The position numbers and the translations under genes were made by a program. A stretch of DNA of 64,000 nucleotides from Toxorhynchites rutilus septentrionalis (Eukaryota; Arthropoda; Insecta; Diptera; Culicidae). Numbering within the stretch: position 1 is the stretch's first letter; each line of letters opens with the position of its first letter. This document shows positions 43,741-56,346 of the stretch, piece after piece. The stretch is taken from assembly GCF_029784135.1 (NCBI RefSeq), contig NC_073746.1:78887704-78951703 (forward strand). The letters are read 5' to 3'. The notes below the pieces were generated by a model. That model saw only the letters and a list, made by a program, of their open reading frames with translations, was not told the DNA's origin and searched no databases.

Positions 43741-44447
43741 TACACTGAAGAGGGAGGAGGAGTATCTATCCACCATAGAATCATTTATTGCACCCTAAAA
43801 CCTCCACATGCCAAATTTGGTTTCATTTGCCTGATTAATTCTCAAGTAATGCAGAAATCTGGGTTTCATTGGTATTGCAGCACCCCCTGTAACGGTGTCT
43901 AACCACCGTGAAAACATTTATTACGCCCAAAAATCTCCATATACCTAATTTGATTTCGATTGCTCGATTAATTTTCGAGTAATGCAGAAATTTGTGTTTC
44001 ATTTGTATGGCAGACCTCCCCCCCCCCCCTTGAAGATGGGGCTATTGCACCCTAAAACCTCCACATGTCAAATGTGGTTTCGTTTGCTTGATTAATTCTC
44101 GAGTAATGCAGAAAATTTTGTTTCAATTTTGTTTGGGGGGGGCTGCCATCCCCTTAGAGAGGGGGGGGGGGTGAAGTGTCTAACCACCATAGAAACAATT
44201 ATTGCACCCTATAACCTGCACATGCCTAATTTCGTTTCATTTGCTTGATTGGTTCTCGAGTAATGCAGAAATTTGTGTTTCATTTGTATGGCAGCCACGT
44301 CCTCCACCCCCCCCCCCCCCCCTAAGAGATTGGGGAGGTATATCTATAACCTCCAGATGCCCAATGTGAATAATTCTCGAGTAATGTAGAAATTTGTGTT
44401 TCATTTGCATGGCAGGTAATTAATTTTTTTATATATAGACTAGATTG
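43741..44447 (-). mobile_element. Helitron-like minisatellite segment nested in B (copy 3, inverted)
   Basis: Five diverged units of about 110-150 bp carrying 'CACATGCC.AAT.TG.TTTC', 'ATTAATTCTCGAGTAATGCAG' and a C- or G-run (44018-44029, 44160-44170, 44306-44322). These are the reverse complement of the minisatellite in the 5.2- and 24.2-kb elements. It interrupts the body shared by A, B and C. The CTAG terminus is missing, so it is a partial copy. Confidence 0.65.
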
Positions 44448-44772
44448 TTTCTATCAATTAAATTGAAGTTCTTTAACCGCTCTACAATTTGTTCTTTGAC
44501 GCATAACTTCTATCTTTCTTAATTTGGCTGCAATATCGATATAAACAATTCCTGGTGAAAATTCAAGCGAAATCTTCAAAAATCACGATTTTTACCCCAC
44601 AGTACATGTAATAACCACTTAAACTTCAGCTTCACCTTCACCGTTGAAAGGTTACATTTTTTCATGAAATAAGCCATATTTGAAATATAAAAAAAAAAAT
44701 TTTTTTCCAAACTGTATATAATCGAGCCCAAAATTGTATATAATCGAATCACATATAATCGAGTCCGACCTA

Positions 44773-46620
44773 TATCTTCGTTTCTCGATCTTCCTTTTTG
44801 ACGGGTGTAACATTTTTCAGAGGAAGAACAATACCTAAGTTTTGACGTAGGACTACGTCTTTCATTTCTATACTGGGGTGTGAGTTCAAAGTTTCTAAAA
44901 CGAAAGCGTTACGCCGGAAAACGAAATTTTGAGCGTTAATAGCTCTTAAACAACTGAATGAAAGGGTATGATAAACACTTCATTCAAAAGATAAAATGTC
45001 TACGCGTTATATGCTTGTTACTTTTTGATCCAAAAACTTGTTGTTGTGGCTTAGCGGTTCGTGGACTGAATTATACCATCATTCTTTCTATCCCAAATTT
45101 CCATACATCTTCCAAAATTTCCTTCTCATTCCAGGTACCACAAAAACGATTCTTCAGGTAAGTTCAGGTAAGAATTTGATTCAATTTCCAGGTGAGTATC
45201 CAGTCGAACATTCCAGGTAAGTCCACGTAGTTACACTGATAATTTCTCCTTTTATTCCAAATTTATTTCAAATTTAATTTTTTACATCATCGATTTATTT
45301 CACAGCACATCAATAGGAACAAAACTTTCTTATCACTCTTTTATATCCATCTTCAAAAGGACCTATTTTACTTCTCCCCATCCTTTATCTATTCAGTCGT
45401 ATTTATTCCTTTTCTGTCTCTCTATCTCTCTATCTATCTCTGACTCTGGAGTGTTTTTATTTGGGGGTGTTCAAGTGTATAACACTTAGTGACACAAACA
45501 CTTATTTCAATAGTCCTAAACTTGCTTTCAAAACAGGCTATTGAAATCACACCAATTATATAACCGAGTGCCGCCCGGAAATCCACTCAGTAACGATTGC
45601 GTAACGATTGAGGTACGATCGCTGGAATGGATGGATGTTTCCCTAACACAGATTTCAAAACCATAGAGCCTGTGGAAAGAGGCAAACTACGAGTACTTTT
45701 GTACTCGCTTGTATTTTTGCAAACTGGAATGTGTTTTTCCAATACAGATTCCGAAACCAGGATGTTGGGAGAATCGGCATTGCAGATACATTCAAGTCGG
45801 CAATACTTTTATACCTCCAAACATTTTCACACTCAAGAATTCGTTTTGCTATCACGGTCTACAAAAACGGGTACAAATGCAACGCTTTGGCTCGATTATC
45901 AAAGACTACATTGGATGATATCCCTTCATGTCGCCAGCTCACTGAACTTCTACGCATACAGTTTGATCATTAGGCAAAATGTTGATAAGTATTTGATGCG
46001 ATAACTACTACCATAATTCATGAATTGACTTAAATTGAGATTTGTTTGCAATTGAATTCGAAAATATTTTCATTCATTCACTATTTTAATCAATAATTTA
46101 ATCAATACACAAGAGATAGCACTGCGCAGCGGCGATATCATACCCAATGAGGATCATTCGAGGTGGGATTATTGCTAATTGAAGAAATTCGATTGATTAC
46201 TAAGCCAACGGCAGTCCTACATCAACCTTGCGGTTTTATCATAGGTATAACCCATCCATAGTTTTTTCAACAGAAGCATATATTCGGGTCCGGCATAGAC
46301 GAGGAACTAAATATCAAACTATGAAAATAATTTAATGTACGTGACCGCCTGTGCGTCTTTATGAGTAAGTTTTGCCATGTGTACCACTTCCTCGTCAACT
46401 CTATTGCGAGTTCATCGTGATGCTGGTTGAGTTGTTCTTATAAAACATAGAATGAGAAGGAAGCTAGCTGAAACTAATTTACAAATTTCTGGATGTTTTA
46501 GACAAAACCAATTCGTGTCTCTAAAATAGTATCAAATTTAATTAGAACATCCATTTTTGGTTTCAATAGTAAACTTGAATTGGATTTTCAAGTCTAACCG
46601 TCCACCTTTTTTTCTTTTTT
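44773..46620. other. AT-rich spacer with short repeats
   Basis: Contains a palindrome GACGTAGGACTACGTC (44844-44859). It also contains a two-unit repeat of about 100 bp around 45638 and 45740 (TTCC.TA/AACACAGATT.C.AAACCA) that produces overlapping frames of up to 125 codons (45627-46004). No protein family recognised. Confidence 0.4.
44844..44859. repeat. GACGTAG..CTACGTC palindrome, three occurrences
   Basis: Also at 47622-47636 (15 bases, one arm imperfect) and 49331-49346 (perfect). The flanks TTTT (outside) and TTTCA (inside) are shared in mirrored form between 44.84 and 49.33 kb, suggesting ends of one repeat family. Confidence 0.6.
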
Positions 46621-49330
46621 ATTTCCACGCTTGCATTTTAACAAGAAAATTCCTAACTTCGACGTTGAACTCATCTCCTCTTCAAGGGACTGACACTAAA
46701 CTCATTACACAGTGAAAAAAGCAAACCACCCCCAGCACTCCATTTGGTGGGGGGATGGCCAACTTTTTTTTCTCAACACAACCAGTGCATAAGTTAATGT
46801 GACGTGATAAAAATCAGCTAGAAAACGTTTTCTAGTTGAGCGAAAGAAGCGGTCCAGCAAAGTTGCCTTGAATCCCTTCTACCCGTTATAACTTTTTTGC
46901 ATCGAGCTAAATTAATCACCACTGCACAGTCGCTGTCTCCGCGTCGGTTAGCTTCGGAACGAAGTGTACTCTTCCCAAGGATGCTGCTCCTGCTGCTGGT
47001 GCCGCGACTGACTTAAGTCGGTTAATTTTGATGATCTTTTGCCAGGATAATTTCCGCTGTTGGGTGTGCGCAAATAAAAAAAAAAACGTCCTTCTCAACT
47101 AGGCATCCACAACAGGCTTCTCCAGCCCGTTTGTGTGGGGGTGGCTGCGGTGACAGGAAGTGTGGTTTTGAAGTTATAACTTGCGGAGCGCGGCAGCTGT
47201 TGCTGGAGTCGGAACGGAACAATTTATTAAACGAAAACGACAGACTCGTCGGAAAACTATGCGGCGCCTACCATATCTCTCGCTCATGTGCCTTCATTTC
47301 CTTGTTATTCTGGAGTTCGGAGGGGAAGCCAAAAACCACAACAGCGTGCAGTCCGCCCCAGGGCATCCATTCTGTGTGTTTTTTTCGTAGCCTCAAAGCT
47401 CACCCGGATGGCGTATTGGTGAGTTGAGTCATCATGGATGCGTTGCTGTGTAACAGGGTTGTTTCCAGAGAATTGAAGAAAGTCCCAATTACTTTTCAGA
47501 AAAATATACACTCAAAATTGGGGAATTTGTGTCACACAATTTGATCAGCACACGAAGGAGTCAATTGATCCAAATTTAAAAAAAAATATAGTGGTTGTGT
47601 TCAAGACACGACCGCATTGTTGACGTAGAACTACGCTGTGGTTTATTTTAAGTCGCTTGTTTATAACTGCGGATATGAATTTATAATGCTACGAAAATTT
47701 TGAAATAACCATTCTACCAGTTTGGTCGCCCTGAAATGTTTTTTTTTTGATTGTAGAATCATTTAACGATAATTGTTTGATGATTCATTCTTGTGCTTCC
47801 AGAACAATACATGCTCGAGATAAGCGCAGCTGTCATCCTTAGTGGCGAAAGTTTTGCTACTGGCAAGCGAAACCAAATCACATACAACATTCCAGAACGA
47901 CATCTACTTTCTTGGTGACTAAATAAACGAAATAAACTCTATCTGTTAATCTCAACAACCTCGAAAAGAGTAGCACTGCTTCATTATGATCATGATTAGC
48001 GCATTGCTATCCTAGTTGAAAGAAGTTCTGCGACTGCCATGCGAGCCCAAATAAATTAATAACTTAATATAACTTATTGAATAACTTGGTATTCCCCAAA
48101 TAATATTTTGGTGCACACCCTTAGCACCTGCTTCACCACAGCGTCAGCGTCAATGCATTGATTACATAAAACCAACAATGTTAATTGCTTGGAAAAATGC
48201 TCAATATTTGCCTCAGCAGAGATTCATTACTAATACCCTAGCGTAAATATTTCCCTCCCGCTATCTCCCCTCCTTGTTTATATTTAAATGGGGTTTCAGC
48301 GTAGCGAAGATGCACTATTTTTAAGTACGGGTTATGAAGTACGCACATACGCATATAAATATCCATATATCGATGGCTTGAAGTAACTAAATATACACAC
48401 ACTTATCTCCGTTTTGCGCTCTTCTCAGCAGCCCTTTCTGTTAATATTGCCAGTCTAGATTAGTTTGGCTATCACCCTTTGTGGAGAGTTTTTCGAAACC
48501 AAATTACTGACAAAATTCTATTAATTTTCTTGATGAGCTGACGATAGCCTAGCTTGATGATTCCCCACACAATTGTGTAGCTCAGAACCTTAATGCAATG
48601 GCGTCAGTTTGATGCAATGATTGCATTGCCAGAGACATCAGCGAGTGCGTAATTTGTCGCCTCCACAGCTCAATCCGAAACGAAGACATGTGATGAAGCA
48701 AAGCAAGGAAGAACAAGCGATATTCATTGCTTTGAATACAGAACGATACTGAAAGTTTGCCTTCCTTCCTTGCTTGAGACTTTAAACTTCTTCAGTTCAT
48801 TCGTCTTTAACCTTCAAAAAGGCTCTTGGAAAACTTTACTTTTTCCATCATATTACTCCTCCACCCCCATTGCCATGAGAAAGGCATTCGATCCCTCGCC
48901 GTCCAGCTCGCTCAGCAACGATGTAGTTCAGTCGATTTCCTCACGAAGAATAAAAGTTTGCCTCAGCGAGATCCACTGTTTATACTCTAGGCAAATATTA
49001 CTTTTCGTTGTTCACGAAGGCTTTACATCCTGCGATTTCTTCTTCGTTGCTCGTCGATAAGTTGCTCGTTATTGACAGCTCTGTACGGGAAAGCACGCAA
49101 ATGAACAGAACAAACGTATGAGGAAATGGGAATGATTCCGATTTTCATCAATTTAAACCATATACAGACTATGGGATTGTAATATATAGCATATCAAACA
49201 AATCTTAAGGAATTTCCGATTCGTTTGGTATGTAAACAGCCAAAATCCGTTCGCGGCAAGAATAGTTATTAAGGTTAACTTTATTTCGTAAAAACGTGAC
49301 CTATTTTCTGATTTGGCACCATTAGTGAAA
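46621..49330. other. Mixed-composition unique DNA, no gene recognised
   Basis: GC-richer between 46.7 and 47.5 kb. Small frames of up to about 98 codons on both strands, none recognisable. Likely host intron or intergenic DNA. Confidence 0.4.
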
Positions 49331-49346
49331 GACGTAGTTCTACGTC

Positions 49347-52210
49347 AAAAAATCACTATGGATTACCCTACTTATGTTATAGATTGTATTTCTTAATCTC
49401 AATATAACATTACAAAAATCACAACATTGAACAGAAATATAATCAACCGTAATAAAAGATAACAGAGGACTCATGAAGCTTTTCAAAGAAATAAAAAATA
49501 TATGAATATTGTTTCATTTACATGCAGCCGTTCTATGCCAAACCGATATAGTGGTTCTCGGATTTTCGTCAAAAGTGGAACACCTTATCGCAAAACATTA
49601 GACCCGTATTTTCTTATTTTTTTTAGTAGAGTATCCATTTCCATTTTGGGGTGGCCGGAAAAATATTTTTTTTCCACTTTTTCCCAATAATGTTCGAATC
49701 ACAGATATTTTATTAACCCTTTTCACTACGGAAGTGTACGGAAGCGTTTTTCGTTTATTACTCTTTCGGGATCAGACGGTCCTCCCTTTAAACCTCGATC
49801 CCTGGTCTGAGCCTCAGAGATCGTTAAGGCTGGGTTCTCAAGGCCTCTATTCTCGTGGCTAGCAATGACTGCTTGAGGCCTTTAGCTCTCAGGGTCGGCT
49901 TTCTTCGTATATGAGGTGATTGAGCGTGTCAGGGGCTCGGATTTTCACCAATATAAAATTGGTAACTATATTTTCTATCGTTTATTGTTACCTAGTTACA
50001 ATGACTGCTATGTGGGTGTGTAGTATGTCGATGGGCGGCCGGCTGCTGCTGCTGATCCACACGGTTGCGGGACATCGATCTACTGACGATGACGCTCTCG
50101 AGTTGAGGGTGGCAGGACTGTGAAAGCTTTGTTGCGACCCAGCTTTAGTAAACTGAATTTCCACTATTCGGTGCTATAAGCGAGGAATCTTGCACGTGGT
50201 GTTGTTCACTTGAGCTTACCATTGGATAAAAAAACGGGTCCTAATTTCCTTTTCATCAACTATTCTTTTCTTTTGGTTGCTCTTTATACTATTTTAATAT
50301 ACTTACTTTGCTTGACTTCTTGATTCTCGGACTCCAACCAGGAAATCTGCTTACTTTTCCTCTTTTATGTTCAAGCAATTTTCTTTCTTTCTCATTTTTA
50401 TTCCCTTTTCTCGTTCACCGTATATTATAGCATCCAAGGACTGCAGCTTTTTATGGTGCATATGTATATGTGTAGTGTTTGTGGAATATTTCCTAATTCT
50501 ACATTTTATATACTAGAAAATGAATAATTTTGGAGTTCAATATGACCACGCTATCCATATAGCTACTGGTTCTGCTGCATAAATGGGTGATAATATTACA
50601 CCTCCTTAGAAAAAGAAGTTGGAAAGTATTTTCTAAGAGTAAAACGAAGAGCATAAACGAGAATCTATATCATTCTCAGTTTGGACCGTGTATTTGGCAA
50701 ACTAGCTTTAAGACTTGCTTATTTGCAATGTGTCTCCTGTTTCGCCCGCTTAAATTGATCTTATATTGAAATAGCATATATATTATACAAATGAAATACA
50801 AGTATTGGGGAATAGCGCATTTTCTGTTATTTTTAGGCTCATTTATTGTGATAAATCGGGATGCAAAAAATGTGCTTAAAATTAATTTTGGGTGTACCAA
50901 TCAACTGTTTGCAATTTGTGGATATCAAGTAATTTTTGCACACCAAAGAAATCGATTGGGCGAAACTGAGGTAGATTTATCGGGTTACGGTTTTCAGGTA
51001 CGAATAGGATCGAGAACCGTGAGTGAGAACAGTTGAACTTTTTTGCGGCATCCTATTGGCTGAGTGGATCCATGTTTTTGAAGGCACGAGAAATATAACA
51101 AAGTGCTTTTGCGTCTATAATGTTGACTGGCCTTCCCCTACCTTGCTTGCGAGTAGTTGTTGGGGATCTTAGAATATGGTAACGTTTTGCAGAAATATCT
51201 TGGTAGTTTGCAGAATTATACGAAGCGCTCGGGAAATGCTTCTTGTTTTGACGGCATTTTGAACAAAACGGAGCAAGCATAAACAAAACTAAAAATACAG
51301 GCAGAAAGAGGAGAGAGAGAGAGAGAGAGAGTCGTTTTGTCGTTGAACATAACGGCCTGGAAAAAATCCAAAAATTCAGTTGCCACCCGTTTAGTTCCGA
51401 TGTTACAAAAAACAACTTTTCGTTCGAGTACTCATAATACTACATAATGATCCCCTGAGTGAAAAGTCACCGTCGGGTGGTCAACGAGTGCGGATGCATT
51501 TTCTCTCGCTTCGCGCAAGTAGTTGCAATCCGGCAGAGAAAAAACATATTCTCGTTGCATCCGCGTATTTGTGGATTTATGGCTATAATAAATTAAAACA
51601 TGTGACATTTCGGTCATTAAAGTGTTATCGTGTCGGAAAATTGCCCTCAGACGGCTATTTCATGTGCCATTTTTTTTCTTTTGCTGTGCAAACTCTACAT
51701 TTTCGATAGCGGTAGCGATAAAAAGAAAGGTTGCGCCCATAGTGCTCAAAATGCAAGGAAGCTTATTTGTGTGTGAGAGCGAGAGAAGCGGATTAAGTGA
51801 TGAATCAATACTTATTCTTTCGTGTCAGACTGATCATGAGATTGGATAGAATATCGAAGAAATCCTGATGTTCCACACATGCACGAAAGAGCACATTACA
51901 TTTTAATGACAATCAGTAGAGCCAGAAAATAAAAAAAAACTCATACTCGCCTCGAAAACAACAAATTTGAAATTGTGATTTCATGTTTTGAATTTACCTC
52001 ATATTCTTTCCACCAAATATTGATATTCAGTAATATTAAGTTTACTTGCGAATAATTTTCGTTCCTTTTGTTACAATATTTTTTCATGGATTTGATTCAT
52101 GATTTGAAATTTTGGGAAATGTTATCTTGGGAAACCATATTACGCCTTCATCGAGATAGTACACGTTTTCTTCGCACCGTGCCTAGTACTAAATTGGAAT
52201 ACGGGTTTGG
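49347..52210. other. Mixed spacer; GC-rich block at 49.74-50.25 kb
   Basis: 49.74-50.25 kb is GC-rich and includes direct/inverted phrases such as GGTCTGAGCCTCAGAGATCG; it looks foreign to its AT-rich surroundings, but I found no duplication or termini. A (GA)n run lies at 51308-51331. Frames of up to 120 codons (minus 51415-51053) are unrecognised. Confidence 0.35.
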
Positions 52211-52214
52211 TTGG

Positions 52215-52870
52215 GGATTCCCTCAGTTACCTTCTTAGGTTTCCTAAAGATAACTCTTCGTCGTACTTATTAGATTTCAATAAAGAGTATGCGCGATGTA
52301 TAAGGGAATACATTGCTGGTCGATTGATTTTAGATAAGTTCTCTAGGTTACCCTCTCAGGTTTCCCAAAGATATCTCTGCGCGGTCGTACATTTCCAAAA
52401 TATAATAGTTGGCACAAAAAGCAAGGACATCCCTATAACACGCGCTCCAAACAGCAAAATTGATTGTCACCAAACAATTTGCATATTGAATTCTTCAGTT
52501 GACAAAGGATTATTTTTTGTCTCTTCATCACATATCATATCATGAAACAATTGTTCAAATGTGGTATGAAAACCAACCAAAAATGAAACAAAGACAGTTA
52601 TTAATTGAATCATCAGTAGCAAAGCGCGTTTTTATTTGTCCTTTTCGACAGCGGAAAGTTTTCTCGGTTATCTTCTCAGGTTTCTAAGAGACCCCGTCGT
52701 CATGTTTAGAGTTGAATAAAGACTACGCGCGTTGAATAATGGAATATATGTTTGATTCCAAAGGGGTTCTCTAGGTTACCTGATCAGGTTTTGCACAGTT
52801 AACTCAACACCGTCGCGATTGGATTTCGATAAAAATGCAAGCGCTAAATAGTTGAATGTATGAATGGACA
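52215..52870. repeat. Degenerate tandem repeat, four units of about 115 bp
   Basis: Units begin near 52224, 52340, 52662 and 52768 with 'CTC.AGGTTACC.TCTCAGGTTTC' followed by 'GTCG...TAGA.TT.AATAAAGA.TA.GCGCG'. Unit 2 is interrupted by about 250 bp of other sequence. Strongly diverged. Confidence 0.65.
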
Positions 52871-52940
52871 AATTTCCGGGTTTTCGTTTCGTCGAGTGGT
52901 CGATAGTTCGACTTTACATAATCACATCTTTTACCTCACA

Positions 52941-54627
52941 GCATTCCAAATGAAATCGTCCTAAAAATGCAGATTTTAAAAACTTGTTTTTTTGATTCCA
53001 ATGAAAGTGTGTATTCCGTTTGGGTTGGAGGAAATATGAGCTTTTCACAGCAATTGGGAATTTTTTGGCTCAAGCGTAACTTTTGAAAAGGGCGAAATCT
53101 TTGATAGTTTATATCTCAAAAAGTATGAGTCGTACCGACATAGTGTCTTAGAAATAGATATAGAGTATTGATGGTTGAATATAAAAAAATGTACACTGAG
53201 AGAAAAAAATAGTACTTTTTTTTATCACAAAATAAAAATTCAATTTGCAATATCCAAAATAAATAATTTTAATTTTTTTTAAATTTTTTCATATAAAATA
53301 GAAGTCATGCAGAAAATTTATAAAATGGGACCAAGATGGTAAAACTATTTTTGACGAACTTTGTGGAACATTGAATTATTATTAATTTTCTAAACTTCGA
53401 ATTTTTGGATGTTAACAATCATTTTTAGCCACAAATTATGAATCCTGATGTGATTTAAAACAAAAAAGGTTATTATCAATCTCCTTCTAAATGTAACCAT
53501 TCTCGAATTATTCAAAAAAATATTTCTAATTTATTGTCTTTTTAATAGTAAACAATCACTTTTAATATGTTTGTTCCACGACATCGAACACGTTGTTTGG
53601 TCGTGCGAGTTGTATCTTGTCGCCAGATCGAATTTAGAAAACTCCCTTCGGACCCGAGGAAGACAGCCCAATGTGCCGGTGAGAGATGTGTTGGCTTGGT
53701 TAGACCTTGATTACATGTCCCATATATATGTTTTCCTTAAAGCTATAGATCTTCGTGTGTGATTGTCCCTACATCCTTATACCATCCTTTCCTTCCTTTG
53801 CGGGTAATTCGTCCCCTTGCTATAAATAGTAGAATAAGTTGAAATGTAAATACACAATAGATATACGACTAGATTTAAGAAATGAGTGTTCATCAACATT
53901 GTTACAATTTCCTTATATTCCATCCTTCTCCTAAAAATATGTCTCCCTCCTAAACTCGAGTACACCGCGAGTAATCGGTTTTCCACCTTACTAACCATAG
54001 ATGTGAGAAAATTGTTTATATATATAGTTTTAAAATTATATTTAAGAATTCGGCTCCTCTAAGCTTAAGTAACTGAGCCTGTAAAAATAAACGAATTTAT
54101 AAAAAAAAATATGTTTGTCGTGTTATACCGTCATGTTCATGAAATTTTATGAATTTTTTTATAATTTCCAAGATTTTTTCCGAATACATCATCATGGTTC
54201 ATTTTTCGACTCAGGCGTAGTTTTTGAAAAGGGCGTATCGATTTGAGTAAGAGAAATCTTTGATAATTTATATCTCAAAAAATATGAGTCGAACCGAAAT
54301 ATGTGTTAGAAAGAGTTATAGAGTATTTTTGGCTTAATTTGAAAAAAAAAATACACTGAGAAGAAAAATTAGTACTCTTTTTTTATTTACAAAATAAAAT
54401 TTTAATTTGCGAATCAAAAATATGTATTTTTTTATATTTTTTTCAATTTTTTCATTTAAAATAGAAGTACTCAAATCGATACGCCCTTTTCAAAAGTTAC
54501 GCTTGAGTCAAAAAATTCCCAATTGCTGTGGAAAACTCATAGTTCCTCTGACCCAAACGGAATACACACTTTCATTCGAATCAAAAATACTTATGTTTTG
54601 TCATTTGTCGATTTCATTTGGAATTGC
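52941..54627. mobile_element. DNA element with inverted ends of about 160 bp
   Basis: The left arm 52941-53100 and right arm 54482-54627 pair along their length: GCATTCCAAATGAAATCG outermost, GAAAGTGTGTATTCCGTTTG mid-arm, CAAGCGTAACTTTTGAAAAG innermost. Internally, a roughly 220-bp segment is present twice in direct orientation (53095-53310 and 54240-54475). A possible CCTCA flanks both ends. Contains a LINE insertion; no transposase. Confidence 0.8.
53575..54107 (+). mobile_element. LINE copy, 533 bp, 5'-truncated
   Basis: Flanked by AATATGTTTGT (53564-53574 and 54108-54118). It begins in the C-terminal coding region (HDIEHVVWSCELY...), reaches the TGA at 53760-53762, and continues through the 3' UTR to an A-rich end. 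It differs from the 32.6-kb copy by scattered substitutions. Confidence 0.9.
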
Positions 54628-55689
54628 TCCTCAGTGAATCCTGATTCTTACCTCTCCCCACTAACAACTACTCCTTCCTTGATTATCGCTAGAGAACCAC
54701 GCTGTAGAGGCGACCTTCCTGGCCTCCGGGCAGCGAATATCATACTAACATTCCTTCCCTTCCCCTGGTGATTGTAAGGATGTGGCCGGCGTCGTTATTG
54801 ACTAGTCAAAGCACGAATCACCGATACTTGCACAATGAGAATGGCTTGCTACTCTCAACCGTCATTCAATGTGTTCTTTGTACAATTTCGCTGATTCATG
54901 CCAATCACGGAGAACTAAGAACCGTACAGTCTACCCAAGCTCAACCAGAATGATCCTTTGAGTGAAGAAAATCATCATTTCTGATTTTGTGGTTTTCTAT
55001 TGATGTAATTCATATTACATCCGGATTCCATGTGCGTCTCCATAAATTTAGCATTTCAGACACCAACCGTCTCCATGTGCATGAGCATGTTTGTACCTAT
55101 AAAAGCCAATCAACATCATTCGAAAACGACCAAAAGTCGAGAGTTACCAGGAAATTTTATTTTAAAATCACTGTATCTCAGAAACGCTTAGCATTTAGCA
55201 ATTTTTTTTCCTATTTTGTCCATTAATTCTCTATTTTGGCGCAATGTGCAGTAATCGGATGAGACTACCTATCAACTAAACTCTTGTTCCCTAAATATAA
55301 CTCTGAAGAATGCCACGTTGCTGGAGGTCTGTTACCTGGCATCTGGATACCCTCTTCTGTTGGTGTGCGGTTCGTCCACTGCCTGCTTGGTGTTTGCCTG
55401 TTCGGTGTTTGTCTGCTTCTGTTTGTATTGGCAACCTCGTTATCTGGTACCGTCATGCAGTTGAAACTATATATGATCAAAAACATCAGAAAACCGTTTC
55501 CGAGTTTTTTTTTAATTTTCAAGCAATTTTTGTTGAGACCCTTCTTAAAAGAAATGCTAGAGTCAAAATGGCAAACTGATGATGTACATTGTCGTTTTTG
55601 GTAATAAAGAATGCGTTTGAAAAATGTGAGCTAAATAAAAAAAATACAAAAATTTAATTTATGAAAAAAATCATATTTGCGATTTTTTT
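54628..55689. other. Spacer, no gene
   Basis: Overlapping frames of up to 106 codons near 55284-55604 on both strands have no recognised domain; CCTGTT/GTGTTTG-type short repeats near 55383-55415. Confidence 0.4.
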
Positions 55690-56178
55690 CCCATCAGTTT
55701 ATTTGAATTGCTATCAGCTGTAACAGCAGCATTTTTTATATTAAGATAACCTTTGTTGTATATTACACTGTTACTATTTTTAGGCGTAAGAGTATTCCTA
55801 TCCATCGATAAACATTTGTTTTATCTATTACACAGTAGCCGTTCAGGCGTAAGAATGTTCCTATTCTATCTGTCGCCACATGTCGCCTTTTTTCGGGGTA
55901 AGAATATTCCTATTGTTCGAATGTTCACAGTTGGACTATTCACAGCGGGACTGTTGATATGAGGCTTCCAATTGTTGTGTTATTAATAGTGCCAATTACC
56001 GATGTAGCTGACCGAAAATGTGTGCGGTAAGGGATTATCGTCGCATGATGATTGTTACGTGGACGTAGTAGCTAGAATAACACACAAAAATGGTCAGTTG
56101 AGGGGCCCTGAGTTATGAGCTCATGATCGTTCGCTTAGTAGCGGACACGCAACCAATTAGGCTATCAAGACCCCGTCA
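55690..56178 (-). mobile_element. tRNA-derived SINE, copy 4 (diverged)
   Basis: Read leftward from about 56178: GGGGTCTTGATAGCCTAATT (box A), a mutated box B around CATGAGCTCATAACTC, then the SINE body with three copies of the GGCGTAAGA.TATTCCTAT phrase. It ends at a decayed tail near 55700. Older than copies 1 and 3. A weak ATTTG.GAT match on both sides may be the duplication. Confidence 0.8.
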
Positions 56179-56346
56179 TTTGAGATGTAACAACTCATAT
56201 AAATAAAAGACTGAAAAAAAACTGGCAAATAGCAATTATTAGTTAACACACTACTTCATTCGTTATTCTAGAGCAAGGATTCTAAAAGTGGTCCCCAAGG
56301 AGTCGATATCGGTTTCCCAGGTATCGATAAGATATTGTATATGTTG

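Larger units (their letters stand above)
42612..44772. mobile_element. DNA element B (relative of A), with two nested insertions
   Basis: The left end CAGCGCTGACTCGATTATA (42612, after TA 42610-42611) continues after the insertion as TACAGTTTTTGC. The right end is the inverse of TAGGTCGGACTCGATTATAT (to 44772, TA following). Three iterations of TATATAATCGA near 44706-44760 precede the right end. The body (43380-43740 and 44448-44690) matches element A 31360-31970 and element C 62590-63210. No transposase. Confidence 0.8.

Noticed and set aside
45627..46004. 125-codon frame
   Set aside because: It arises from a duplicated unit of about 100 bp in repeat sequence, and overlapping frames of similar length exist in the other phases.
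49740..50250. GC-rich block as a possible LTR
   Set aside because: No TG...CA ends with flanking duplication could be found.
51308..51331. GA-repeat as a possible promoter (GAGA) element
   Set aside because: Simple microsatellite without other promoter features nearby.
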